64,000 bases of DNA from Paraburkholderia youngii (GTDB lineage Bacteria; Pseudomonadota; Gammaproteobacteria; Burkholderiales; Burkholderiaceae), in contig NZ_JAALDK010000001.1 of assembly GCF_013366925.1 (NCBI RefSeq), positions 6,198,001 through 6,262,000 on the forward strand, in the 5' to 3' direction. Shown here piece after piece: positions 17,992-27,384 of the stretch. The notes under the pieces are model-generated. The model did not search any database. It saw only the letters and a program-made list of their open reading frames with translations, and had not been told where the DNA came from. Within the stretch, counting starts at the first letter, position 1, and the number at the start of each line of letters is the position of its first letter. A program made the translations under genes and the position numbers.

Positions 17992-18782
17992 CAAGGCACC
18001 GCCTTCGGATTGCCCGGCCGCACCGCCGTCGACGAATTAACCGGAGCAGGCGCCTGCTGATCGAGCGGTCGCGCGCTCACCCCCGAATCGGGAATCGCGC
18101 CGACCGTCGGCTCACCAACCTCGGGCTGCGAGGCGGCCACCGGCGCCGTCGCGCTCGCGGCCGCAGCGGCCTCCGCTTCCTGCGGCTGGATGTACTGGAA
18201 CACCTTGACGACCTGCATGACGCCCGGCACGCGACTCGTGACGTCGGCTCCGATTTTGCCCTCATCCATTGTGACAAGGCCCATCAGATAAACGTTGCTG
18301 CGCTCGGCCACGACCTTGAAGTTGTTCGCCGAAATGTTCTTCTCGGCGATCAGCGCGGTCTTCACGCGCGTTTCGAGGTAGGTGTCGTTGGTGCGCGACG
18401 AGAACGAGCTCGCCGGCATGATCGCCAGTTCATTGACGATCGTATTCACGTTGTTCAGGTTCCGCACGATGCTCTCGGCGCGTTGCTTCGACACCTCGCC
18501 CGCGACCTCGCCGGTCAGCAGCACGCGGCGGTTGAAGACCGTGACGTTCACGTGCGCGGAGTCCGGCAGGTTCTGGCTGATCTGCGACAGCGCCTTCACC
18601 TGAATCTCGCGATCCTCGGTCTGCGCGCCGAGCGTGCGACGGTCGGTCGCCATTAGCGCGCCGCCGCCCGCCGCGGCCCCGACGGCGAGAAAGCAGCCTT
18701 GCAGCGTGACCGACAGCCCCGCCGCGAACCCGACCACGAGCACGGTTCTCACCAGTGTCTTCTTGATGCGGAATACGCTCAT
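17991..18782 (-). CDS. dolP: BON-domain outer-membrane lipoprotein, DolP/YraP-like
   Basis: The 263-residue protein has a lipoprotein signal ending LQGC and two BON domains (about 50-120, with LLTGEV; about 125-195, with YLMGLVTMDEG). A low-complexity Ala/Pro tail follows, beyond the usual length of about 190. DolP binds anionic lipid at the outer membrane and supports envelope integrity and BAM function. The ATG at 18782 is preceded by AAGGAGAG. Gene order with gmhA/diaA, yraN and rsmI matches the conserved yra cluster. Confidence 0.88.
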   Translation of the reverse strand: MSVFRIKKTLVRTVLVVGFAAGLSVTLQGCFLAVGAAAGGGALMATDRRTLGAQTEDREIQVKALSQISQNLPDSAHVNVTVFNRRVLLTGEVAGEVSKQRAESIVRNLNNVNTIVNELAIMPASSFSSRTNDTYLETRVKTALIAEKNISANNFKVVAERSNVYLMGLVTMDEGKIGADVTSRVPGVMQVVKVFQYIQPQEAEAAAAASATAPVAASQPEVGEPTVGAIPDSGVSARPLDQQAPAPVNSSTAVRPGNPKAVP

Positions 18783-18808
18783 CAACTAGCTCTCCTTCGA
18801 AATCAGTC

Positions 18809-19450
<642 letters not shown>

Positions 19451-19544
19451 TCATACTGCCAGGCTGTGGCCGCCGATAAACTTGCGCTCGCGCGGCACGC
19501 GAGCGCAAGTTTATCGCACTCACGCGCGTTGTCCGCGCGGGCCG

Positions 19545-20057
19545 TCAGAGTTCGTCGGCGCGAAAAGCATCGCGCAACCACACGAGCCTGCCGCTCTCGA
19601 ACGCGACGACGTCGAAACGGCACGCGGGTTCATCGCGCGGGGCGCGGTTCGTCGCGGCGCGAGTCGCGAGATAGTGCCGCGCCGCTCGCACGATGCGCTG
19701 CCGCTTCTGCCAGCCGATGCTCGCGGCAGCACCACCGTAATGCCGCTGCGCACGCGCGCGAACTTCGACGAACACCAGCGCGCCGTCGCGATCACTCATC
19801 ACGAGATCGATCTCGCCTCCCCGACACGTCACGTTGCTCGCGACGAAGCGCAGACGCTGGCGCTGCAAAAACTCTCGTGCGCGTGCTTCGAAAGCGGCGC
19901 CGACGGATTTGGACTGGTGCGCGCAGGAAAAGTTGTGGGCGGTTTTTGGCCTGACGTTGATGGACGTCTTTTGCGCAGTCTTCGGCGCGACCTGCTCGCG
20001 CAAGCCCACATGGCACAATGTCGGCCTCGTTCCGTCTGTTTGTGTCTTCCGTGTCAT
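19545..20057 (-). CDS. UPF0102 / YraN family endonuclease-like protein
   Basis: The conserved core begins at [13 protein letters not shown] and contains RGGEIDLVM and LVFVEVRAR, the GEIDL...FVEVK-like motif of the PD-(D/E)XK-fold YraN family, here with Arg in place of the last Lys. The function is not established. The start is uncertain: ATG 20057 overlaps the divergent rsmI start and gives 170 residues, longer than the usual 120-140, while GTG 20009 is an alternative. The gene continues the yra cluster order. Confidence 0.75.
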   Translation of the reverse strand: MTRKTQTDGTRPTLCHVGLREQVAPKTAQKTSINVRPKTAHNFSCAHQSKSVGAAFEARAREFLQRQRLRFVASNVTCRGGEIDLVMSDRDGALVFVEVRARAQRHYGGAAASIGWQKRQRIVRAARHYLATRAATNRAPRDEPACRFDVVAFESGRLVWLRDAFRADEL

Positions 20058-20940
20058 GACTCCTCTCTCCGAACTCGCGCAAGGGCAGCAGTACCCCGCC
20101 GCCGCGCTGTATGTGGTGGCCACGCCGATCGGCAACATCGCCGACATCACGCTGCGCGCGCTGCACGTACTCGGACTCGCGGATCGCATCGCCGCCGAGG
20201 ACACCCGCAACACCGGTCAGCTGCTCGCGCGCTACGGCATCTCGAAGCCGCTCGTCGCCGTGCATCAGCATAACGAGCGCGCCGCCGCGCAGCGCGTGAT
20301 CGAGTATCTGCAGGCCGGCGAGCGTGTGGCATACGTGTCCGACGCGGGTACGCCGGGCATCTCGGACCCGGGGGCCAAGCTCGTCGATGCCGTTCGCGAG
20401 GCCGGCTTCGCGGTGGTCCCGCTGCCCGGCGCGAGCGCGCTCGCCACCGCGCTCAGCGCGACCGGCGACTGGGTCGCGACGTTCTCGTTCCTCGGCTTCC
20501 TGCCGCCGAAGCCGAAGGCGCGCGCCGCCGCCTTGCAGGCGCTCGCGCAGCACCCTCACGCGATGGTGTTCTACGAAGCACCGCACCGGATCATCGAGAC
20601 GGTGCAGGCGCTCGCCGATGCGTTCGGCGGCACGCGTCGTCTGCTGATCGCGCGAGAACTAACGAAGTTACACGAAGCGCTGCACCAGAGCACCCTGGCC
20701 GAAGGGCCAACGTGGCTCGCCGCCGATGCGAACCGGCAGCGGGGCGAATTCGTGCTGGTGGTCGAAGGCGCTTCGCCCGAAGAGGCCGGCGAGCACGATC
20801 ACGACGCGCTGCTCGGCATCCTGCTCGAAGAATTGACGGTGAGCAGCGCCGCGAAGGTCGCGGCGGCGCTCACGGGCGCATCGCGCAACGCGCTGTACAC
20901 GCGCGCGCTCGCGCTGAAGCAAGACAAGCCCGACACCTGA
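20056..20940 (+). CDS. rsmI: 16S rRNA (cytidine(1402)-2'-O)-methyltransferase RsmI
   Basis: The 294-residue tetrapyrrole-methylase-fold protein methylates the 2'-O of C1402 in the 16S rRNA decoding centre using SAM. Family motifs are [14 protein letters not shown] (about 19-32), [20 protein letters not shown] (about 96-107) and PLPGASA. The C-terminal helical region with [12 protein letters not shown] is typical. The start ATG is back-to-back with yraN. Confidence 0.96.
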   Translation: MTPLSELAQGQQYPAAALYVVATPIGNIADITLRALHVLGLADRIAAEDTRNTGQLLARYGISKPLVAVHQHNERAAAQRVIEYLQAGERVAYVSDAGTPGISDPGAKLVDAVREAGFAVVPLPGASALATALSATGDWVATFSFLGFLPPKPKARAAALQALAQHPHAMVFYEAPHRIIETVQALADAFGGTRRLLIARELTKLHEALHQSTLAEGPTWLAADANRQRGEFVLVVEGASPEEAGEHDHDALLGILLEELTVSSAAKVAAALTGASRNALYTRALALKQDKPDT

Positions 20941-20980
20941 GGACAAAGCCGGGCGGGCAAAAGGCGGAAGAGAAAGAGAA

Positions 20981-21003
20981 AAGGGCCGCATGTCGCGGCC
21001 CTT
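20981..21003. terminator. Bidirectional terminator between rsmI and rlpA
   Basis: Stem AAGGGCCGC / GCGGCCCTT (9 bp) with loop ATGTC. It is flanked by an A-rich run on the left (rlpA side) and CTTCGCTTG on the right. It sits between convergent rsmI and rlpA stops. Confidence 0.7.
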
Positions 21004-21062
21004 CGCTTGTCTACAGACGGTTGGTTCAGCCGACGCGGCATCACCGCCGCCGTCACGTCACA

Positions 21063-21668
21063 TCACTTGTTCGAATCCGAGTTCGACGCGAGCGTCTCGT
21101 TCAGCTCGGCACGCGCTTCCTGCTGCGTGAGCCCTTCGATCTTGACCCGCGCGGTGCCGCTGTGGCGCATGTCGAGCATGCCGGCGGCCGCCATCGACAG
21201 GTCGATCACGCGGCCGCGCGCGTACGGACCGCGGTCGTTGATCCGTACGATCACCGAGCGCGAATTGGCCGGATTGGTCACGCGCACGTACGAGCCGAGC
21301 GGCAGCGTACGATGCGCGGCCGTCAGGGCGTGCATGTCGTAACGCTCGCCGTTGGCGGTGCGGCGGCCGTGGAAGAAGCGTCCGTACCACGACGCACGTC
21401 CAATCTGATGGAAGTCCGGAACGTCGACGCCGTCGTCGGTGAGCGGCTTCGCGTCAGCCAGCGACGGCGCAGGCGCGTCCGACGTGCCCGGGCTCGAGGC
21501 CGGCGCGCTACCGAACGATTGCGGTCCGAAAGAACTCAGGTGCATGTTCTTCGTACGTTGCGGCGTGTCGTTCGCGGACGTGTCGCTCGCACCGGGAGGC
21601 GTGGCGCAGCCGGCCAGTACAAAAAAGGCAAAAAGAGTCCCTAGACCACGGGATAGCCGAGTTTTCAT
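21063..21668 (-). CDS. rlpA: Septal-ring lytic transglycosylase-like lipoprotein RlpA
   Basis: The 201-residue protein starting MKTRLSRGLG has a lipobox LAGC at about residue 21. After a Ser/Pro-rich linker comes the double-psi beta-barrel: GRASWYGRFFHGRRTANGE with the catalytic-type Glu, then VRINDRGPYARGRVIDLS with Asp. No SPOR domain follows, unlike E. coli RlpA. The start is set at the lipoprotein signal; an upstream extension to 21800 is rejected. RlpA proteins act on denuded glycan at the septum. Confidence 0.9.
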   Translation of the reverse strand: MKTRLSRGLGTLFAFFVLAGCATPPGASDTSANDTPQRTKNMHLSSFGPQSFGSAPASSPGTSDAPAPSLADAKPLTDDGVDVPDFHQIGRASWYGRFFHGRRTANGERYDMHALTAAHRTLPLGSYVRVTNPANSRSVIVRINDRGPYARGRVIDLSMAAAGMLDMRHSGTARVKIEGLTQQEARAELNETLASNSDSNK

Positions 21669-21789
21669 AAGACGTGCAAACACATAGTCGAGCCGCGTCA
21701 CCCGCGAAACTGCTGGGCATGTCGCTTGCGGCTCCGGCGGTAGGGACGACAACGCGCCGCGCGAAAAAGCGCAGTACGTCAAAGCCCGG

Positions 21790-22138
21790 ATGCGGCTCAC
21801 TCAGCCGCTACCGCACGGTTAATTTTCACGTCTGGCGCAACCTGTCCCCGGCAGCCTGACCAGACCCCACATGCCGCCAATCGAACGTGGCAAACACGTT
21901 CTTGCGCGCGTAACTCAGCGCGCAGGAACGGCGGCGTAGGCCCCACCCAGCGTCACGGAGGTTAATTCCGTAGCAGGCGCGCGGCGCCTGGCTGGGCAAG
22001 ACGTGTGCATCGAACGCATCGATACTTGATGGCCGTCGGCATTCCGACAGCCCTTACTTGAATAGCGAGCGGCATCTCCGTTTTGTGAGGATGCGTCGCC
22101 TTGTGGCTGCACAACTCTTGTGCATGGACTCCATTATA
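21790..22138 (-). ncRNA. Candidate structured RNA or long rlpA leader
   Basis: No gene fits the 646 bp between rlpA and the MBL gene, but much of it is foldable. There is a 7-bp hairpin TGCACAA/TTGTGCA (22108-22124) and a 9-bp stem (22031-22052). A junction is closed by CCCAGC/GCTGGG (21946-21951, 21991-21996), enclosing CAGGCGC/GCGCCTG and ACGGA/TCCGT. A second is closed by GCCGCC/GGCGGC (21873-21878, 21930-21935), enclosing GAACGTG/CACGTTC and TGCGCGC/GCGCGCA. A last hairpin GCGGCT/AGCCGC is at 21792-21808. A minus-strand TATAAT (22138-22133) with an A/T tract upstream would start a transcript just before the first hairpin, but the -35 is poor. It does not match 6S RNA, RNase P RNA or tmRNA as I know them. 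Confidence 0.35.
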
Positions 22139-22314
22139 CCCAAAAAAAAATTTTGGGATGGCGAGCACCCACAATCCTTGATCAATCTTCACATTTATCG
22201 CAAAAATGGGCAGGCGACAGGCGCGACGATGCCATGCGCAAGCCCGTCGCGTCGGCGACGGAGACTGTCGCGAGGCCGGTACAATCAACGTTTTTCCAGC
22301 GCGTCGTTGCAGCC

Positions 22315-22959
22315 ATGAAAGTCACCCTGATCCCCGTCACGCCGTTCCAGCAGAACTGCTCGCTGCTCGTATGCGAGACCACCGGGCGCGCGGCCGTCGT
22401 CGATCCGGGCGGCGACCTCGACATGATCCAACGCGAAGTCGCGCGGCAGAACGTGACCGTCGAGAAGGTCTTGCTGACACACGGCCACATCGATCACTGC
22501 GCCGGCGCGAAGACGCTCGCCACCCACTACGGCGTGCCGATCGAAGGTCCGCATCCCGACGAACGCTTCTGGCTCGACAAATTGCCGGATCAAAGCACGC
22601 GCTTCGGCTTCCCCGCGGCCGATGCCTTCGAGCCGGACCGCTGGCTGCAAGACGGCGACACCGTGCAGTTCGGCGACGAAACCTTCGAGGTGTACCACTG
22701 CCCCGGCCACACACCGGGCCACGTGGTCTTCTTCAGCCGGGCGCACCGGCTTGCGCTGGTCGGCGACGTGCTGTTCGCCGGCTCGATCGGCCGCACGGAT
22801 TTCCCGCGCGGCAACCACGCGGACCTGATCCGCTCGATCCGCGACAAACTCTGGCCGCTCGGCGACGACATCACGTTCGTGCCGGGCCACGGCCCGACCT
22901 CGACGTTCGGCGCCGAGCGCCGCACGAATCCCTATGTCGCCGACGGAGTGGGCGCATGA
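22315..22959 (+). CDS. MBL-fold metallo-hydrolase (glyoxalase II-like, YcbL type)
   Basis: The 214-residue protein has the metal motif [10 protein letters not shown] (about 58-67) and a third ligand region CPGHTPGH (about 129). [16 protein letters not shown] supplies the bridging Asp, and VPGHGPTST the last His. Compact glyoxalase II-type enzymes hydrolyse thioesters such as S-lactoylglutathione, but the natural substrate of YcbL-type proteins is uncertain. Its stop overlaps the next start (ATGA), so it is coupled to the exonuclease gene. Confidence 0.9.
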   Translation: MKVTLIPVTPFQQNCSLLVCETTGRAAVVDPGGDLDMIQREVARQNVTVEKVLLTHGHIDHCAGAKTLATHYGVPIEGPHPDERFWLDKLPDQSTRFGFPAADAFEPDRWLQDGDTVQFGDETFEVYHCPGHTPGHVVFFSRAHRLALVGDVLFAGSIGRTDFPRGNHADLIRSIRDKLWPLGDDITFVPGHGPTSTFGAERRTNPYVADGVGA

Positions 22960-23588
22960 GCAGCGAAATCTATGTCAGTACCGACGTCGAAGCGGACGGC
23001 CCGATCCCAGGCCCGCATTCGATGCTGAGCTTCGCATCCGCCGCATACACCGAGGACAAGCAGTTGATCGCGACGTTCTCGGCGAATCTCGAACTACTGG
23101 AAGGCGCGGCGCCGCATCCAGTGCAAGAAGCGTGGTGGAAGACCCAGCCGGAAGCATGGGCGGCCTGCCGTCAGGACTTGCAGAAGCCCGAGGCCGCCCT
23201 GAGCGCCTATGTCGACTGGGTCGAGGCGCTGCCGGGCAAGCCCGTGTTTGTCGCGATGCCGGCTGGCTTCGACTTCACCTATATGTTTTGGTACATGATG
23301 CGCTTCGTCGGCCGCTGCCCGTTCTCGTGGTCGGCGCTCGATATCAAGACGCTCGCGTTTGCGATGACCGGCCTGCCGTACCGCAAGAACATCAAGCCGC
23401 GCTTTCCGAGACATTGGTTCGACGAGCATCCGCACACGCACGTCGCGCTCGACGACGCAATCGAGCAGGGTGCCCTCTTTTGCAACATGCTGAAGGACTT
23501 GCGCGCGCGTCAGCCCGAGCTGCCGGGGGACGGCAAGGATGATGGGGACGGCTCAGGGCAAAACGCCGCTCCGGACCCGGTAAATTAG
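22956..23588 (+). CDS. DEDD-superfamily 3'-5' exonuclease-like protein
   Basis: The 210-residue protein begins with [14 protein letters not shown], giving the Asp-X-Glu metal motif (about 9-11). [10 protein letters not shown] follows as Exo II-like, and [11 protein letters not shown] has the C-terminal His and Asp of the DEDDh type. The size and motifs fit the Rv2179c-like exoribonuclease group. The C-terminal 20 residues are Gly/Asp-rich and disordered. It is translationally coupled to the MBL hydrolase. Confidence 0.8.
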   Translation: MSSEIYVSTDVEADGPIPGPHSMLSFASAAYTEDKQLIATFSANLELLEGAAPHPVQEAWWKTQPEAWAACRQDLQKPEAALSAYVDWVEALPGKPVFVAMPAGFDFTYMFWYMMRFVGRCPFSWSALDIKTLAFAMTGLPYRKNIKPRFPRHWFDEHPHTHVALDDAIEQGALFCNMLKDLRARQPELPGDGKDDGDGSGQNAAPDPVN

Positions 23589-23678
23589 GCAATCTCGCTC
23601 GCGAGAGCCGTTTTACATTGCGTTTCGTTTTCGCGCCCTCTACCATTCGTTGATACGGCGACGCTAACGGAGGCGCAG

Positions 23679-24137
23679 TTGACACTCGATACGTTCTCAC
23701 AGAAGATCCTGCGCCTGCTGCAGCTCGACGCACGCCGTTCCGTGCAGGAAATCTCCGACCAGGTCGGGTTGTCGAGCACACCATGCTGGCGGCGCATCAA
23801 GGATATGGAACAGTCGGGCGTGATCCAGCGCTACACGGCGCTGCTCGATCGCGAAAAGCTCGGCTTGCACGTGTGCGCGCTCGCGCATATCCATCTGACG
23901 CGTCACACCGAAGGCGGCGTCGAGCAGTTCGAGCGGGAAATCGCTACCTGCCCCGAAGTGACCGAGTGCTACAGCACGACGGGCGAATCCGATTACATCC
24001 TGAAGATCGTCGCGCCCGACATCAAGGCGTACGACAGCTTTCTGCACGAACGCATTTTCAAGATTCCGGCCGTCGCGCAGGTGCGCACGAGCGTGGTGCT
24101 GCGCGAAATCAAGTTCGATACGCAGTTGCCGTTGTGA
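23679..24137 (+). CDS. Lrp/AsnC family transcriptional regulator
   Basis: The 152-residue protein has an N-terminal winged HTH (DARRSVQEISDQVGLSSTPCWRRI) and a C-terminal RAM ligand domain (VTECYSTTGESDYILKIV). The start is a TTG at 23679, supported by GGAGG seven bases upstream and by the family N-terminus LDTFSQKIL. Regulators of this class respond to amino acids. The divergent or adjacent target is not evident. Confidence 0.92.
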   Translation: MTLDTFSQKILRLLQLDARRSVQEISDQVGLSSTPCWRRIKDMEQSGVIQRYTALLDREKLGLHVCALAHIHLTRHTEGGVEQFEREIATCPEVTECYSTTGESDYILKIVAPDIKAYDSFLHERIFKIPAVAQVRTSVVLREIKFDTQLPL

Positions 24138-24200
24138 CGGATGCCGCCACCGCGGGCGGCATGGAAGTTCGCGGTTTCGGGCGTCCGAAACTGACCAAAC

Positions 24201-25484
24201 TCAGGTGGCGTTGTGAGGCTCGGTGGCGGTTGACCGACCGGCGGGAGCGGTGCCGGTCTTGAGCTCCGCCGCCGAACCGCCTTGCGCGGCCGAGATATCC
24301 CGTTGCAGCAGCACGTCGAGCTTGCGTGCGCCGAGACGACGCTTGAGCGCCGTCAGATCGACGCGGCCGAGCGACTGCGCCTCGCTCTCCAGCAAACGAG
24401 CGACTTCGGCACCCTCCGCAGCGCGCCCTTCAGCAGACCCCGCCGCCGGCAACACCACCTCCACGTCGAGCCCGGTGCTCAGGTAGTGCAGATTCACCGC
24501 AGCGGCCCGCAAGCCACCGGCAGCCAGCGCCTCGTCGACCTCGGCGGTCACGCGCTCACGCGGCGGCAGATCGACCGGTGGATGCGCGAGCGCGTCGTTT
24601 TCCGGGTCAACGTGAATCAGCGCATCGAGCACGCGCTTGTCGGTCAGCACACGCAGACGCGCCGACTCCGCGATGTAATGGCCTTCCGACACCGAAATCA
24701 TCGGATCGACGAGGATATGCGCGTCGACGAGCGCGAAATCGCCCGTCTTGCGCGTGCGCATTTCGTGCACGTCACGCACGCCCGGGGTGGACATCAGCAG
24801 CGCGCGCATGTCGGCGGCGGCGGTTTCGTCGAGCGCACGGTCCGACAGATCCTGCAACGCGTCCCAACCGAAGGTCCAGCCCATGCGCGCGACCATGAAG
24901 CCGACGATAGCCGCCGCGATCGGGTCGAGCAACCGCAGGCCGGCGAGACTTCCGACCACGCCGATCCCCACCACCAGAGACGACGCCGCGTCCGAGCGGG
25001 CGTGCCATGCGTTCGCGATCAGCATCGCGGAACGCACCCGGTTCGCCTCGTGCAGCATGTAGCGAAACAGCGCTTCCTTCGAGACCAGTACGAGCGCCGC
25101 GACCGCGAGCGCGCTCATATGCACGGCGGGAATATTTTGTAGATCGGCGAGCCGCGTACCGGCGCGCCACAACATACCGACGCCGACCGAGATCAGCAGC
25201 GCGCCGAGAAATAACGACGCCACTGTCTCATAACGGCTATGTCCGTAATTGTGATCGGCGTCGGGTTTTGCCCCGCTATGCCGATTGGCAATCAGCACGA
25301 CAAAATCGGAAATGAGATCGGCGAGCGAATGGACACCGTCGGCAACCAGCGCCTGCGAGTGCGCGATCGTACCGATGATGATTTGCAGCGTCATCAATAC
25401 GGTATTGACCGCAATACTCGCAAAGGTACTCTTGCGTGCAACGCGTTGTTTCTCGGCGGTTTGGGCGATCGCGGCGGACGGCAT
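24201..25484 (-). CDS. Cation diffusion facilitator transporter
   Basis: The 427-residue protein has a six-TM CDF domain with metal sites HSLADLISD (TM2) and HARSDAASS (TM5), and HNYGHSRYET after TM2. A cytoplasmic CDF C-terminal domain (about 210-290) follows. About 130 further residues (RVTAEVDEALAAGG onward) look like a second CDF-C-like repeat, so it is longer than the usual 300. It likely exports Zn2+, Fe2+, Co2+ or Mn2+ by proton antiport; the metal is not determinable here. Confidence 0.9.
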   Translation of the reverse strand: MPSAAIAQTAEKQRVARKSTFASIAVNTVLMTLQIIIGTIAHSQALVADGVHSLADLISDFVVLIANRHSGAKPDADHNYGHSRYETVASLFLGALLISVGVGMLWRAGTRLADLQNIPAVHMSALAVAALVLVSKEALFRYMLHEANRVRSAMLIANAWHARSDAASSLVVGIGVVGSLAGLRLLDPIAAAIVGFMVARMGWTFGWDALQDLSDRALDETAAADMRALLMSTPGVRDVHEMRTRKTGDFALVDAHILVDPMISVSEGHYIAESARLRVLTDKRVLDALIHVDPENDALAHPPVDLPPRERVTAEVDEALAAGGLRAAAVNLHYLSTGLDVEVVLPAAGSAEGRAAEGAEVARLLESEAQSLGRVDLTALKRRLGARKLDVLLQRDISAAQGGSAAELKTGTAPAGRSTATEPHNAT

Positions 25485-25651
25485 GCTGAAAAGGCGGAAA
25501 GGTCAGTTGTTGCTATTGTACCCGCCACGATTCGCCTGCGCAGGGAAGGCTGCGAAAAAACCTTTTTAAATCAGTCGCTTATCTAAACGAAAAGCATTCG
25601 CGTTCCAGCTACCTGAAGTGCATGCGACAGAAACCCGGCGCCGCAAATGAC

Positions 25652-25683
25652 AAAACCGCGCCCTGAACGGTGCGCGGCTTTTT
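25652..25683. terminator. Terminator downstream of hns
   Basis: Stem CCGCGC (25656-25661) / GCGCGG (25672-25677) is flanked by AAAA on the left and CTTTTT on the right, so it can work on either strand. It lies about 90 bp after the leftward H-NS gene. Confidence 0.6.
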
Positions 25684-25769
25684 GAGATTCTGCAGCAGGC
25701 TATAAACGCGGCGGATTGCCAGTATCCGCATTACGTGCAGGCAAACCCTTACCATCCGCCGGATCTCGA

Positions 25770-26072
25770 TTACTTCTGGATCAGAAACTTTTCGCGATCA
25801 AGACCGGCGATCCAGCGCGGCGGCTTGCCGCGACCGGACCACGTGCTGCCGCTTTCGGGATCACGATATTTAGGCGCGACGCCTGCGCGCGGCCGGCTCG
25901 CTTTAGCGCCCTTCGGTGCGCGGCCGCCGCCGAGTTCGCTCAGCGAAATGCCGTAGTCGGCCATTTTCTGCTTGATTTCATTCAAGACTTCCGCGTATTC
26001 GCGCGACTTCGCTTCTTCAATCTGCTTTTCGAGCTTCTCGCGCTGCGCGAGTAGTTCCTTGTAAGAAGACAT
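25770..26072 (-). CDS. H-NS family nucleoid-associated protein
   Basis: The 100-residue protein has an N-terminal coiled-coil dimerisation region (YKELLAQREKLEKQIEEA) and a linker GGGRAPKGAKASRPRAG. The C-terminal AT-hook-like DNA-binding motif is YRDPESGSTWSGRGKPPRW. It silences AT-rich, often horizontally acquired genes, a category that includes the island in this window. Confidence 0.93.
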   Translation of the reverse strand: MSSYKELLAQREKLEKQIEEAKSREYAEVLNEIKQKMADYGISLSELGGGRAPKGAKASRPRAGVAPKYRDPESGSTWSGRGKPPRWIAGLDREKFLIQK

Positions 26073-26469
26073 AGGTTCCCTTGTGGTATGGATAAATGAC
26101 GCCGGTCTTTTGCCGACTCGCCTTTGAAGGTTTCATGCCTCGGAATTTGATGGCGAGATTAACACAAAATAGAAAGGCTGGATAAGCGCCCGGAAAAAAT
26201 TAATTTAAATTCGTTTCAAAAAGTTTCCTGCGTCGCTTCTGGGTCGGACAGCGGCCTTTCAAATAGGTGATTTCGCACGTCGCTGAAAAAATTCCCCCAG
26301 TCTGCATATTGATCCGATTTAACTATCAGAAAATGAGACTTGAACCGCCTATTGGCCATCAAACATTTCACGGCATGAAAGCTTTGGCTCGGATAAGCAC
26401 GCACTTTTGATACAGGCGTCCGTTCGTTGCGACTGGCGCACGCTTGTTTTTCCGATAAACGATAAATGC
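26073..26469. other. AT-rich intergenic region upstream of hns
   Basis: About 400 bp. It contains AT-rich tracts (AATTAATTTAAATTC near 26200) suited to an H-NS promoter with autoregulation. A 62-codon frame (26216-26404, minus) has no recognisable content and is not accepted. No further gene is seen. Confidence 0.4.
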
Positions 26470-27132
26470 TTAATCCGCATGCCGCTCGATGCAGACTTCG
26501 AGCGCCGCGTGCAATGTGCCGGTATCGGATCGCGCGTCATCGAATGCGAAGCGGCGACGCACACCGTTGCGTTTCAGATCGGCGCCGTAACGGTCGCCGC
26601 CCAGCATTTCGACGCCGCCCGCGCCACTAAACCGGCGACCGAACTCCGCGATCAGCGCGTCCTCGTCGCTGGCGGCAAGCGGTGGCAGCGGATCGAGTTG
26701 CGCGCCGTCGAGCCAGCCCATCGCGCCGAAGCCGCCGATGTGGCGCAGCCGCTCGATCTCCATGATCCAGAACGTGAAATCGCCCAACGCCAGATAGCGC
26801 TCCGCGTCCGGGTGATAGCGCAGGTAGCGCCGCACCAGTTCCGGGTTCGAGTCGACCGGCTCGAAGCGGCCGAGCAGCGTGACGCGCTGGCTGCCCAGCA
26901 CGTCGCCATCGGCTGCGTCGACGGCCAGGAAACCGGCGCGCGGATCGGCGTGCAGGTTGTGCGTGTGCTCCGCGAGCCGGCTCACGAGGATCGTCGGACG
27001 ATGCCGTGCGTCCGGCGCGAACGGCAGCACCGACGGATACGGAAAGCCCTCCGGCTGGCGAGCGTGCGTGGCGAGCGTGCCGACCGCGGCCGTGTGCAGC
27101 AGATGCAGCGGAGCGTGAGCGGGAATGTTCAA
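26470..27132 (-). CDS. HugZ-like pyridoxamine 5'-phosphate oxidase family protein
   Basis: The 220-residue protein has an N-terminal split-barrel FMN-binding domain (HTAAVGTLATHARQPEGFPYPSVL) and a C-terminal DUF2470-like domain (SDEDALIAEFGRRF onward). HugZ proteins bind or degrade haem in some bacteria. The start is a TTG at 27132 with GAGGAA eight bases upstream. Divergent from the MFS gene. Confidence 0.82.
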   Translation of the reverse strand: MNIPAHAPLHLLHTAAVGTLATHARQPEGFPYPSVLPFAPDARHRPTILVSRLAEHTHNLHADPRAGFLAVDAADGDVLGSQRVTLLGRFEPVDSNPELVRRYLRYHPDAERYLALGDFTFWIMEIERLRHIGGFGAMGWLDGAQLDPLPPLAASDEDALIAEFGRRFSGAGGVEMLGGDRYGADLKRNGVRRRFAFDDARSDTGTLHAALEVCIERHAD

Positions 27133-27384
27133 CTGAGCGTTCCTCGGGTGAATTTGGAATGAACGGGAGAGCGGTGAGCGGCACAAAAGCCGTCACGCGC
27201 AGCAATTCAAAAAGCAACAGCGGCGCACCAAAGCATGACATCCAGCAATCCCGCTTCGTTGCATCTCCAGCCCATCAATCGTATGCGCCCGATCCCACGG
27301 CTCCAAGCGTTAGCCACCACGCTTCGATAAAATCGGAGATCCGCTTTCAATGCGCTTTCTCGCGCCCTCCGCCTCGAGACCTCC

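Noticed and set aside
21790..22138. 6S RNA, RNase P RNA or tmRNA
   Set aside because: The region lacks the 6S central-bubble layout, the GAGGAAAGUCC core of RNase P RNA and the tRNA-like ends of tmRNA. It is kept only as an unnamed structured candidate.
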